This document shows, piece after piece, positions 45,025 to 53,709 of a stretch of DNA of 64,000 nt (the first letter of the stretch is position 1; each line of letters opens with the position of its first letter). The translations under genes and the position numbers were made by a program. A model generated the notes under the pieces. That model had not been told where the DNA came from, did no database searches, and was given only the letters and a program-made list of their open reading frames with translations. The DNA is from Echinicola rosea (GTDB lineage Bacteria > Bacteroidota > Bacteroidia > Cytophagales > Cyclobacteriaceae): the NCBI RefSeq assembly GCF_005281475.1, contig NZ_CP040106.1:749501-813500 (forward strand), in the 5' to 3' direction.

Positions 45025-46891
45025 TATTATCCAACTACTGCCGGATGCTATCGCTAACCAAATTGCCGCCGGCGAAGTAGTTCAACGCCCCTCATCAGCA
45101 TTGAAAGAACTTTTGGAAAATGCTGTTGATGCGGGGGCTACAGATATTCAAGTATTGGTCAAAGAAGCGGGCAAAATGCTTATCCAGGTCATCGACAATG
45201 GCAAGGGCATGAGCATTACAGATGCCCGAATGTGCTTCGAACGGCATGCTACTTCCAAAATCAGGCGTTCGGAGGACCTGTTTGCCATTCGGACGTTTGG
45301 CTTCAGGGGAGAGGCCATGGCCTCCATCGCGGCAGTGGCGCAAGTAGAGCTCAAGACCAGAGCAAAAGGGGAAGAACTGGGCACATTGATCTGCATCGAA
45401 GGATCTGAGGTCAAAAAACAGGAACCCGTCGTTTGTCCTGAAGGCACCTCCATTGCCGTAAAAAACCTTTTCTTTAACGTCCCTGCTCGAAGGAATTTCC
45501 TCAAGTCCAATCCTGTGGAAATGAAGCATATTGTGGATGAGTTTCAGCGGGTGGCGCTGGCCAATCCTGAAGTGAACTTCAGCCTGGTGCATAATGACAT
45601 GGAGCTTTTTAAGCTTAGTGCCGGCAAACTCAGCCAACGGATCGTAGGGATATTCGGAAAAAACTATCAGAGCCAGCTGGTTGCCTGTGAAGAAGAAACG
45701 CCACACGTCACCATCAAAGGCTATGTGGGCAAACCCGAAAATGCCAAAAAATCCCGCGGAGAGCAATACTTCTTTGTAAATAACCGCTATATCAAAAGCA
45801 ATTACCTCAATCACGCCGTATCGAATGCCTTTGAAGGGCTCATGGCACCTGACCAGCATCCTTTTTACGTGCTGTTCCTAGCGATAGACCCTTCGCATAT
45901 TGACATCAACGTCCATCCTACCAAGACCGAAATAAAGTTTGACGATGAACGCACCATCTACTCAGTGGTCAGGGCCGGCGTGAAGCAAGCCTTGGGCGCT
46001 CACAATGTCGTCCCGACGCTGGATTTTAGCCTGGATGTCAATTTTACCGAAAACTGGAAAAATGACCAAACCAGAAAAGACGAAGTAAGCCGGGAAAACA
46101 GTTATAAAACATACAGCAGCCCGACCATCAAAAAACAGGACACGACCGGTTGGGAGCGGTTGTTTGAAGGAGAAAAAAGCAGTGATATCAGAGAAACAGC
46201 CATAAATGAAGCCGGGGATGATTCCTCGGAATTGCTTACCTTTTCCAGTCGCGCCAACGAAGAGGAAGTAGAAAGTGCCATTGCTCCTGATCCGGTAAAG
46301 CCGGTTTTCCATGAAGGGGAGCGCAATGCCGGGGCAACCTTTCAGGTGGAGTTAAACTACATTGTGGCTCAGCTGGGCACAGGGCTGCTGCTAATTGACC
46401 AGCAAGCCAGCCATGAGCGTATCCTATACGAGCGCTACATCAAACAACTCAAAAACACCGGCGGTGCCTCGCAGCAATGCCTCTTTCCACAGAGCCTGAG
46501 CCTGAGCTTGGCCGATTATACCTTGGCAATGGACCTGCATGAAGAACTCAACAGCCTGGGTTTTGTCATAGAGGAATTTGGCAAAAACACCCTACTGATC
46601 AAAGGGGTCCCTGCTGATGTGCAAATCAATAATGAAAAGGCCCTGTTTGAAGGCTTATTGGAGCAATTCAAGCACTTTAAATCAGAATTGTCCCTGGACA
46701 ATAAGGAAAACTTGGCTCGGTCTTTGGCTAAGAAATCATCGATCAAAAAGGGCATTAAGCTCAAAAGTCAAGAAATGGAAACTTTGGTCGGGCAGTTATT
46801 TGCCTGCCAAAATCCAAATTATGGGCTTTCGGGGAATAAAACCTTTGTAAAATTGGATTTAAGTAAAATACGCAGCTTTTTTGAAAAATAA
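45017..46891 (+). CDS. mutL: DNA mismatch repair protein MutL
   Basis: 624 residues. GHKL ATPase N-terminal half with LLENAVDAGAT, VIDNGKGM and FRTFGFRGEAMASIA, followed by the S5-like domain (HPFYVLFLAIDPSHIDINVHPTKTEIKF). A linker of ~100 acidic and basic residues leads to the C-terminal dimerisation domain. The endonuclease motif DQHA(x)2E(x)4E reads DQQASHERILYE, with His replaced by Gln, and the last motif reads CQNPNYGLSG in place of CPHGRP. Nicking activity is therefore uncertain. Overlaps the upstream gene by eight bases and is followed after three bases by a rhomboid gene: one transcription unit. Confidence 0.95.
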   Translation: MSDIIQLLPDAIANQIAAGEVVQRPSSALKELLENAVDAGATDIQVLVKEAGKMLIQVIDNGKGMSITDARMCFERHATSKIRRSEDLFAIRTFGFRGEAMASIAAVAQVELKTRAKGEELGTLICIEGSEVKKQEPVVCPEGTSIAVKNLFFNVPARRNFLKSNPVEMKHIVDEFQRVALANPEVNFSLVHNDMELFKLSAGKLSQRIVGIFGKNYQSQLVACEEETPHVTIKGYVGKPENAKKSRGEQYFFVNNRYIKSNYLNHAVSNAFEGLMAPDQHPFYVLFLAIDPSHIDINVHPTKTEIKFDDERTIYSVVRAGVKQALGAHNVVPTLDFSLDVNFTENWKNDQTRKDEVSRENSYKTYSSPTIKKQDTTGWERLFEGEKSSDIRETAINEAGDDSSELLTFSSRANEEEVESAIAPDPVKPVFHEGERNAGATFQVELNYIVAQLGTGLLLIDQQASHERILYERYIKQLKNTGGASQQCLFPQSLSLSLADYTLAMDLHEELNSLGFVIEEFGKNTLLIKGVPADVQINNEKALFEGLLEQFKHFKSELSLDNKENLARSLAKKSSIKKGIKLKSQEMETLVGQLFACQNPNYGLSGNKTFVKLDLSKIRSFFEK

Positions 46892-46894
46892 TAT

Positions 46895-47686
46895 ATGTTT
46901 AGATCATTAACCCCCGTCGTCAAAAACCTATTGCTGATCAATGTGGGCCTTTTTGTAGTCGCTGGCTTCCTCTTGCCTCAGCTGGAAGGCCTGTTTGCCC
47001 TGTACTATATCGAGAGCAAATATTTCATGCCATTTCAGTTTTTGACCTACATGTTTATGCATGCTGGGCTCTGGCATTTGATCAGCAATATGTTCGGACT
47101 GTTTATCTTTGGTCCATTGCTGGAGCAATTTCTTGGCCCCAAAAAACTACTTACCTTGTGGATGGTATGTGGCGTCGGAGCGGGTGTACTTTACTCTGGC
47201 TACACGGCCTTCCAGATGAATCAGCTGAACCAAAAAGTGGAGACCTTCTATAACAACCCCGATCCTGAAGTCTTCAATCAATTTGTTTCTGACAACAGCT
47301 ACATGTTTAACAACAGTGTTTATGATTTCATCGACAAATTCAGTCGTGATCCTGGCAATAAGACCTATATCCAAAATGCCAAAACAATCATGAACAATAT
47401 TCGGGAGCAAAAATCCAACATCCCCATGGTAGGTGCTTCCGGAGCACTATTTGGTGTTTTGGTGGCCTTTGGGATGCTATTTCCCAATACCCAGCTGTTT
47501 TTGCTCTTCCCACCTATGCCCATCAAGGCCAAGTACCTGGTACTGTTCTATGGGCTTTACACGGTTTATAATATTATCGTCAATAACCCCACAGACAATG
47601 TAGCGCACTTTGCACATTTTAGTGGTTTAATAATCGGCGCGATTTTGGTAACTTTCTGGAAAAAGGATAGAACTAGCTTTTATTGA
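46895..47686 (+). CDS. Rhomboid-family intramembrane serine protease
   Basis: 263 residues. Six hydrophobic helices. Catalytic Ser182 in VGASGALFG and His241 in AHFAHFSG; the HAGLWHLISNMFGL segment near residues 56-70 forms the oxyanion region and the conserved HxxxN. A soluble loop of ~70 residues (about 107-177, rich in Asn, Gln and Asp) interrupts the helices between the third and fourth; this is larger than in GlpG. Cleaves single-pass membrane proteins; substrate unknown. The second rhomboid starts two bases after its stop, so they are coexpressed. This mutL-rhomboid-rhomboid order is, to my recollection, common in Bacteroidota. Confidence 0.92.
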   Translation: MFRSLTPVVKNLLLINVGLFVVAGFLLPQLEGLFALYYIESKYFMPFQFLTYMFMHAGLWHLISNMFGLFIFGPLLEQFLGPKKLLTLWMVCGVGAGVLYSGYTAFQMNQLNQKVETFYNNPDPEVFNQFVSDNSYMFNNSVYDFIDKFSRDPGNKTYIQNAKTIMNNIREQKSNIPMVGASGALFGVLVAFGMLFPNTQLFLLFPPMPIKAKYLVLFYGLYTVYNIIVNNPTDNVAHFAHFSGLIIGAILVTFWKKDRTSFY

Positions 47687-47688
47687 TC

Positions 47689-48609
47689 ATGTACGGAGGA
47701 TTCTGGTATTATTTAAAAAATGCATTCAACCACAAGGACAACAGCCTTTACAAACTAATGGCCATTAATATCCTTGTCTTTTTGGTCTTTTTGGTGATTA
47801 GGGTATTTCTCACCATTAGTGGAGAGGGCGCGCTTTACCAGCAGCTTTTAAGCTACTTCATGATGCCTGCCGATGTGGGCAGGATCATCACACAGCCTTG
47901 GTCCATATTTACCTATATGTTTATGCATGAAGGGATTTTCCATATCCTCTTCAATATGCTTTTCCTTTATTGGTTTGGGCTATTGGTTCAGGAATATTTG
48001 GGCAGCAGGAAACTAGCAAACCTTTACATCTTGGGAGGCCTTGCAGGTGCGGTGCTCTATGTCATCATGTATAATGTAGCTCCATTCTTCATCGAACAAA
48101 GAGATGCGGCACTCATGCTGGGCGCCAGTGCCGGGGTCTATGCCATCGTCGTAGGGGCTGCCACCCTTACTCCTGACACCACCTTCCACCTGATTTTACT
48201 CGGACCTGTGAAGATTAAATACATTGCCATTTTCTATGTAGTCATCGCATTCGCCAACAGTACCGGTGCCAATGCCGGTGGTGAATTGGCCCACTTGGGC
48301 GGTGCCGCGATAGGATATGTCTATATCAGCATGCTGCGAAAAGGCACCGACCTAGGTGCTCCTGTCCAAGCAGTGGGCAGATTTTTTGAAAGTGTCTTTG
48401 CTGGAAGACCTAATGTCAAGGTGACCTACCGGAAGAAAAATCCTCCCTATAAAAGTGAACCGCTTCGTGAAAATGAATCCAAAGCCACTAAAAAAGACGG
48501 CACGACTCAAGAAGAAATCGATAAAATCTTAGACAAAATTGCCGACAAGGGCTACGACAGCCTAAGCAAAGAAGAAAAACGAAAGCTGTTTGAATACAGC
48601 AATAAGTAG
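47689..48609 (+). CDS. Second rhomboid-family intramembrane protease
   Basis: 306 residues from the ATG at 47689; an in-frame TTG six bases earlier is less likely. Catalytic Ser147 (LGASAGVYA) and His202 (ELAHLGGAAIGY), with HEGIFHILFNMLFLYW for the HxxxxHxxxN segment. Helices are close to the GlpG pattern with no large insert. The C-terminal ~90 residues are a cytoplasmic charged tail ending in a helix (EIDKILDKIADKGYDSLSKEEKRKLFEYS), like a short coiled coil or SHOCT-like segment, similar to the tail of other Bacteroidota rhomboids. Tandem with the first rhomboid. Confidence 0.92.
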   Translation: MYGGFWYYLKNAFNHKDNSLYKLMAINILVFLVFLVIRVFLTISGEGALYQQLLSYFMMPADVGRIITQPWSIFTYMFMHEGIFHILFNMLFLYWFGLLVQEYLGSRKLANLYILGGLAGAVLYVIMYNVAPFFIEQRDAALMLGASAGVYAIVVGAATLTPDTTFHLILLGPVKIKYIAIFYVVIAFANSTGANAGGELAHLGGAAIGYVYISMLRKGTDLGAPVQAVGRFFESVFAGRPNVKVTYRKKNPPYKSEPLRENESKATKKDGTTQEEIDKILDKIADKGYDSLSKEEKRKLFEYSNK

Positions 48610-48815
48610 GGAAATGAAAGTTTCATGACCCAAGTACCAGAAACTGGAGGACTTGATACACTATCCTCTATAAGAAGTTGTCGATAGCGCCTCGCGTCCG
48701 AGCAGGTAAATCATCCATATTTTTAGTACTTGATGCATTAGTTAGGCCTCCAAAAAATTTACTCCACCTAAAAAGTTGATTAACTTTAAGGTTTGTTGAA
48801 TGATGACCGGAGCAA

Positions 48816-50942
48816 ATGATTACCCCAAGAGAAGTACTGAAGAATTTTTATGGATACGATAGCTTCCGCGGCCAGCAGGAGGCCATTATCGAGAGCATTT
48901 TAAAGAAGCAGGACACGATCGTCCTTATGCCCACCGGTGGTGGAAAATCCGTTTGTTACCAAATCCCAGCCATGGTCAATGAAGGCCTTACACTGGTCAT
49001 TTCCCCATTGATCGCCTTGATGAAAGACCAAGTGGATGCCCTGAATGGCATGGGTATCCCAGCGGCCTATCTCAATTCTTCCCAAAGCGCCAGTGAACAA
49101 CGTTTTGTCTCCGAAGAAATCAAGTCAGGTAAACTAAAACTTCTATACGTAGCGCCCGAGAGGTTATTTGGTGGAGCTTTTCCACTGACCGAAACCCTCA
49201 AGACAAGCCCACTTTCTCTCGTGGCCATTGATGAAGCACACTGTGTATCCCAATGGGGGCATGATTTCAGACCTGACTACCTGATGATCGGTCGGCTGAG
49301 AAAAGCACTTCCTGCCGTTCCCTTCGCCGCACTCACTGCCACCGCAGATGAGCAGACCCGGGCTGATATTGCGGATAAGCTGGGGCTGAAAACACCAAAA
49401 TGGTTTATCTCAAGTTTTGACAGACCCAATATCACCTATCGCATTGTACCCAAAAGGAACTCGACTGATAAGCTCTTGGAGTTTTTGGAATATCATCAAA
49501 AAAATGCCGGCATCATTTACTGCCTGTCCAGAAAAAATGTCGAAGATTTGGCCGATCGGCTTCAAGCTGCTGGATTGTCCGCCCTCCCTTATCATGCAGG
49601 TCTAGACAAACAAACCCGTGCCTCCCATCAGGAAAAGTTTATCAAGGATGAGGTGAAGATCATGGTCGCCACCATCGCTTTCGGCATGGGAATCGACAAG
49701 TCCAATGTGCGTTTTGTGGTCCACATGAACATGCCACAAAACGTAGAAGGCTACTATCAGGAAACAGGCCGTGCCGGCCGTGACGGACTGCCCAGCGACG
49801 CCCTGCTTTTTTACAGCTATGCAGATGTCATGACCCTCCAGCGCATGATCGATACCCCTGACAATCCCGAATATTCGGAAGTCATGCTGGCCAAGCTGGA
49901 CAAAATGAAAAACTTCTGCCAGTCCAGTACTTGTAGGAGAAAATACCTTCTTGCCTATTTTGGTGAAGAAGAACAAAAAGACTGTGGCAACTGCGACCGC
50001 TGCCTGAGCAAAGGCAACAAGCAGGACATGACCATGCCTGCACAGATGCTACTGTCCACCATCGTAAGGCTCAAGGAAGGTTACGGTCTTGGCTATTGCA
50101 TTCTCGTGCTGCGAGGATCTAAATCCGCAAAAGTCCAAGAAGAACATCGATCGCTATCGGTCTATGGTGTAGGAAAGGATAAATCAGAAGATTTCTGGAA
50201 AAAACTGGGCCACCACCTTCAGCAGGAAGGCTACCTGGCAGAGGCAGGCTCCCAATTCCCTACTTTAAAGCTTACCACCACTGCTTGGGAAAAGCTGAAA
50301 AAGCGGGAGAAATTCCTTCTCAGTATGGAAGACGACGCACTGGGGCATCAGCAGAACAGCATTGCTTACGAAGAAGCACTTTTTGAAGAACTAAAGCGCA
50401 TTCGCTTTGGGCTGGCCCAGAAGGAAAACGTACCGCCTTACGTGATTTTTGCAGACAATACGCTCCTAGAGATGGCCACCTATTTGCCGCAAGACCATGA
50501 GGGATTCCTGCAGATGTCAGGGGTGGGCCAACTAAAAGCCGAGAATTACGAAAACCACTTTATTCCGGTGATCAAGGCCTACACCGCCGAAAACAGCCTC
50601 AAGCCCAAGAAAAAACTTTCGGCAAGCAAAACATCCAAAACCAACAGTACCGGAATTTCCAAGACGGAGCTCGTCACCCTCCAACATCTTAAAGATGGCC
50701 TGGACCTTTTTGAAATTGCCAAAGAACGAGAGATGAGCCTTACGACTATCGAGGGACACATTGCCAAGTTGGTAAAGCTGAAAAAACTGGATGCTGAGAA
50801 ATTTTTGTCAAAGGACGACTTGCTAAACATCCGCTTATTCTACAGAAGGCAAGAAGGACGGTTTTTAAAACCAATAAAAGAGCACTTCGGTGATCGCTAT
50901 TCATACTTCCAGATAAAAGTCGCCATAGCTGAAGAGCAGTAA
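48816..50942 (+). CDS. recQ: RecQ-type ATP-dependent DNA helicase
   Basis: 708 residues. 3'-5' DNA helicase of recombination and repair. Helicase core: GYDSFRGQQEAII, LMPTGGGKSVCYQIPA (Walker A), VAIDEAHCVSQWGHDFRPDY (DEAH plus the RecQ aromatic loop), AALTATA, IIYCLSRKNVE and ETGRAGRDG. Zinc site CRRKYLLAYFGE and CGNCDRCL, winged helix (RQC), HRDC-like region (LFEELKRIRFGLAQKENVPPYVIF), and a C-terminal helix-turn-helix region (LQHLKDGLDLFEIAKEREMSLTTIEGHI). Many Bacteroidota have two RecQ proteins; this long one has all domains. Own unit, about 200 bases after the rhomboid operon. Confidence 0.95.
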   Translation: MITPREVLKNFYGYDSFRGQQEAIIESILKKQDTIVLMPTGGGKSVCYQIPAMVNEGLTLVISPLIALMKDQVDALNGMGIPAAYLNSSQSASEQRFVSEEIKSGKLKLLYVAPERLFGGAFPLTETLKTSPLSLVAIDEAHCVSQWGHDFRPDYLMIGRLRKALPAVPFAALTATADEQTRADIADKLGLKTPKWFISSFDRPNITYRIVPKRNSTDKLLEFLEYHQKNAGIIYCLSRKNVEDLADRLQAAGLSALPYHAGLDKQTRASHQEKFIKDEVKIMVATIAFGMGIDKSNVRFVVHMNMPQNVEGYYQETGRAGRDGLPSDALLFYSYADVMTLQRMIDTPDNPEYSEVMLAKLDKMKNFCQSSTCRRKYLLAYFGEEEQKDCGNCDRCLSKGNKQDMTMPAQMLLSTIVRLKEGYGLGYCILVLRGSKSAKVQEEHRSLSVYGVGKDKSEDFWKKLGHHLQQEGYLAEAGSQFPTLKLTTTAWEKLKKREKFLLSMEDDALGHQQNSIAYEEALFEELKRIRFGLAQKENVPPYVIFADNTLLEMATYLPQDHEGFLQMSGVGQLKAENYENHFIPVIKAYTAENSLKPKKKLSASKTSKTNSTGISKTELVTLQHLKDGLDLFEIAKEREMSLTTIEGHIAKLVKLKKLDAEKFLSKDDLLNIRLFYRRQEGRFLKPIKEHFGDRYSYFQIKVAIAEEQ

Positions 50943-51313
50943 GTACCAATGATGCGCCTTGAACATCACTCGTTCTAAATGGATCAAGCCGAAATGTTAG
51001 GGAGACGGAAGAGACAAGGCACAAAACATCCTGTAGTGTTTCTATTTATCCATGGGGTTCCCATTAAGAGAACTAGAAATCCTAAACTTTTGAGTTTGGT
51101 CATAAGAGTAAAACTGAAAAAATGGGCGAGAATTTTGCGTCGATTGAAAGGAAGTCGAGCAAATCACAAAAAAATTATTTGAAAGGGTGTTAGCCCTATT
51201 TACTGCCAAAGAGCGCGCCAAAAAACCCGCAACAAACTACTGCACAACAATTTACATACATAAACGCGTATTTCTTATCAACGTCTCTAAACAATAAACA
51301 AAGGACATAAAAA
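50943..51313. other. Gap after recQ, no convincing gene
   Basis: About 370 bases. Frames of 60-90 codons on either strand look random, with unlike codon use and no family. The region ends in a strong palindrome (51314-51345). No unmistakable recQ terminator lies closer to the stop, so the palindrome may end recQ transcripts or an unannotated RNA. Confidence 0.5.
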
Positions 51314-51345
51314 CCAAAAAATACCCCAAACTGGGTATTTTTTGG
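51314..51345. terminator. Strong bidirectional hairpin terminator
   Basis: CCAAAAAATACCC and GGGTATTTTTTGG pair perfectly over 13 bases around CAAACT. A and T tracts on both sides make it work in both directions. No annotated gene lies close. Confidence 0.7.
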
Positions 51346-51368
51346 GAAATCAATAAGGCCTACCTTTG
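51341..51368 (+). promoter_or_regulatory. Promoter of a candidate small RNA
   Basis: TTTG at 51341-51344 and TACCTTTG at 51361-51368, with 16 bases between, somewhat short of the usual ~20. The -7 box is a perfect match to the consensus used by tRNA-His. Confidence 0.5.
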
Positions 51369-51374
51369 GAGTAG

Positions 51375-51470
51375 GGTGATTAAGCAACTTTTTCCACTTT
51401 GTTTTAAGTGAATAACAAAATATCAAGAGGCCATTTTAATTCTTATTTTTTACGGCCTCTTATTTATTTC
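51375..51470 (+). ncRNA. Candidate small RNA, ~90 nt
   Basis: Starts about seven bases after a perfect TACCTTTG box and ends in a hairpin AAGAGGCC (51425-51432) with GGCCTCTT (51454-51461) followed by a T-rich tract. No reading frame longer than 11 codons (GTG..TGA) fits between. It lies between recQ and the desaturase gene. It does not resemble tRNA, tmRNA, 6S or SRP RNA as far as I can see. Confidence 0.4.
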
Positions 51471-51483
51471 TTCGATAAAGGAC

Positions 51484-51512
51484 ACAAAAAAAGCCGGCAA
51501 ATTGCCGGCCAT
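51484..51512 (-). terminator. Terminator of the acyl-ACP desaturase gene
   Basis: GCCGGC-AAATT-GCCGGC with flanking bases; minus strand continues T7. It follows the desaturase stop by about 40 bases. Confidence 0.8.
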
Positions 51513-51551
51513 ATATAAGCTTCTCTAAGTTCTTTTTACCTTAATTTAAGG

Positions 51552-52553
51552 CTACTTTAGCCAAGCAAGGCTGATTTCATCTGGGGTTTTCATCCTGTCC
51601 GCAAGCCGCATATAACGATCTGCCAATCCAGAGAGGTATTCCTGTGCTTTTGCAGCTTGTCCTTCCAAGCCCGTCAAGGTTTCGATCTTCCATAGTTTTA
51701 CCAAGTGATCAATTATTCTCGCGTAGTCCCATCCCGTATATACACCGATTTTTTGTGTAATAGCCGAGAATTGATCAAAAAGTGTGGGATTATTCCCTCC
51801 TTTGCCCATCAATACCGCAGGCATAACGATCTGCTTTCTCATCATTTTTTCAAATGCCAGCACTGCTCCATTGGGATCAATTTCAAAAATCCGGGACATG
51901 AAGGACTTGTATGCCTTTTCATGCCGGGCTTCATCTCCCGCAATGGTCTTACAGATTCTCGCCAAGGAATCATCTCCTGCCTTATCCGCCAATTTTCCAG
52001 TATTAACATGGCTCACTTTGGTGGCCCGTTCTTGGAAAGACGTATAGATAATGGCCTGGAAAGGATCCTTTTCAGATTTGGGATCAAAGCCATTGTATAT
52101 CAGCCTATGGATAGTCTGCTCTACCTTTTTCATATCAGCCCTGCCAGATAGGTATAGGTATTTGTTCAACAGGTCACCATGGCGGTTTTCTTCTGCCGTC
52201 CAGGCTTTTGACCATCTTACCCAGCCCCGCTCACTCAACAGGCTACCTTCAGGGTTAATGCCTTCCAGTAGGTTAAAATAAGTCTGGTAACTTGGCAGTG
52301 CTTCCTCGGTAATCATATTCCCAATAAGGGAAGTAATAATGGTATCAGGGATGCCAGCAGCACGCTCCTGAAGTTTCCTCACCTCATCGAGGGCATCCGG
52401 AAGCGTCATATCCGGCAGGAAATCTGTCGGTTGCCAGCACTCGTCAGGGTTTACCAATACAGTATCCACAGTTTCTCCCACCAACTCATCCAGCTGGTTG
52501 ATCACCTCTAGATTCTTCTCCAATTCGTAATTAATGGTTTCCGTACCTTTCAT
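51552..52553 (-). CDS. Soluble acyl-ACP desaturase (di-iron)
   Basis: 333 residues, ferritin-like fold. Inserts a double bond, usually at C9, into acyl-ACP chains, using O2 and ferredoxin. Di-iron ligand motifs are the two E-x-x-H pairs: TAEENRHGDLLNKYL and AGDEARHEKAYKSF, with further Glu residues in GNMITEEALPSYQ and TSFQERATKVSH. This matches plant-type stearoyl-ACP desaturase family proteins in bacteria. No membrane helices. Single gene with terminator. Adjusts membrane fluidity; the exact position of the double bond cannot be read from sequence. Confidence 0.92.
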   Translation of the reverse strand: MKGTETINYELEKNLEVINQLDELVGETVDTVLVNPDECWQPTDFLPDMTLPDALDEVRKLQERAAGIPDTIITSLIGNMITEEALPSYQTYFNLLEGINPEGSLLSERGWVRWSKAWTAEENRHGDLLNKYLYLSGRADMKKVEQTIHRLIYNGFDPKSEKDPFQAIIYTSFQERATKVSHVNTGKLADKAGDDSLARICKTIAGDEARHEKAYKSFMSRIFEIDPNGAVLAFEKMMRKQIVMPAVLMGKGGNNPTLFDQFSAITQKIGVYTGWDYARIIDHLVKLWKIETLTGLEGQAAKAQEYLSGLADRYMRLADRMKTPDEISLAWLK

Positions 52554-52784
52554 ACTAATTTTCTTCTATTTGGGCGTTTGAAGAGATTGACCTGGTTCCT
52601 CGACGCATATTCATTTACATTCACCACATACAGGCCAGTTAATATTAAGCGTGGTATTAATGAAAACGATTTTAAGGTTAAGATGTTTTCTTAAACGTCA
52701 CAAGTTAGCTATTTAATAACAAGACGCATAAAAAAGAGAAAAAATTCTATTCGATGATGCCCCAAACCATCTTACTTAGTGCAT
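52554..52784. other. Gap upstream of the desaturase gene
   Basis: No gene; AT-rich, without a clear -7 box in the minus orientation. Leads directly into the repeat island at 52.8-54.1 kb. Confidence 0.5.
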
Positions 52785-52963
52785 TAAACCCGCATTATGC
52801 ACTAGCCTATCTATTGCGACCTGATCCGCCGCGGCGGACAAAATCAGTTGCTTCGCTGCTGTTTTCGATTTCACCATCCGCCGCGGCGGATGATTCAATC
52901 TCCAAACAACCTGATTTTCTTGTAGTTTCAGCTCTCATAACGATTCCTAATGCATAAAGCGGG
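52785..52963 (-). mobile_element. E2 element, copy c, interrupted at its end by E1 copy B
   Basis: Inverted relative to copies a and b. It begins TTAAACCCGCATTATGCACTAG and ends TGCATAAAGCGG next to E1. Its expected last bases (GGGTTAA) appear on the far side of E1 at 54086-54092 (CCGGGTTAA), so E1 seems to have inserted into the end of this copy. It holds two TCCGCCGCGGCGGA palindromes (52825-52838 and 52877-52890). Confidence 0.75.
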
Positions 52964-52988
52964 CAATGCCGTTTAGTTAGTGTGTATC

Positions 52989-53200
52989 CAGGGCAAACGC
53001 ATTTGGTGTTAATTTCGTGTAGGGCGGCTATCATCCGTGCCGCTGGCACTCCTTCTGGAGGCTGATGAGTGCTTAACGTCCTGCGGATGAATCCGCAGGT
53101 TACTAAATTCATCGTGCCGCTGGCACTTTACCGCAATTTGTACATTAGGAACAGCAGATATATTCAAACTGGGATACTTTTTTAAATGCGTTCGCCCTGA
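52989..53200 (+). mobile_element. E4 element, complete copy (212 bp), nested in E1 copy B
   Basis: Ends CAGGGCAAACGCATTT and AAATGCGTTCGCCCTGA are inverted repeats. Exact nine-base flanks GTGTGTATC at 52980-52988 and 53201-53209. E1 copy A has a single GATACGCAC (26035-26043, the complementary orientation) there: an empty site. Inside are inverted GTGCCGCTGGCAC palindromes and CTGCGGATGAATCCGCAGG. No coding capacity. Confidence 0.87.
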
Positions 53201-53549
53201 GTGTGTATCTGGAAATATTGGTTTAATTACTTTTCTTGTTAAATTCCAAGATGGTTTTGATCTCTTTACCTTTGTTACTTTTTTGCTTCAGGACACACAA
53301 AGTAACCAAAAAACCCTGCCGCTACGCCACGGCGCACAGGTGTGCAGGTATTGGCCTAAAATTAAAACCTTCCCTCATGCAGGCAAACTCCTCCTGTCTA
53401 AAGCCAAGCAGGCCTATCTAAAGGCAGGTAAACCTTCTTTAGCTGCAACATTCTTTTTGGGCAGCATTTCGTCAAACAAGCCTGCCTTTTTGCCAACCGC
53501 TTTTTAATTTCTTAACGCCCAATACCTGCAAGGCGGATTCAGTTAATAA

Positions 53550-53709
53550 CCTGAGCTCTACTTAATTTTAGTATAAAAAGCGTCATAGCGAACCCTTTTA
53601 AGGAGGATGTGGGTTGGAAAAGGGTGTGGCAATCCTGAAACTGCTACGGCTTCCACCCCTCATATCTCCCTCTAAGCCTCGCAGTGACGATTTTAAAATC
53701 GAACTGAGG
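53550..53709 (-). mobile_element. E3 element, copy b (160 bp), nested in E1 copy B
   Basis: Ends CCTGAGCTC and GAACTGAGG are inverted repeats. Exact seven-base flanks TTAATAA at 53543-53549 and 53710-53716. E1 copy A has a single TTATTAA at the matching place (before CCGGATCCGCC, near 25720): an empty site. Confidence 0.87.

Noticed and set aside
47683..47688. TTG start for the second rhomboid
   Set aside because: An ATG two codons later fits better, just after the stop of the first rhomboid gene.
50979..51182. 67-codon basic frame after recQ
   Set aside because: No promoter, no family, and composition unlike neighbouring genes.
53267..53274. TACCTTTG inside E1 copy B as an outward promoter
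   Set aside because: No -33 element at a fitting distance, and no gene in the sense direction to be driven.
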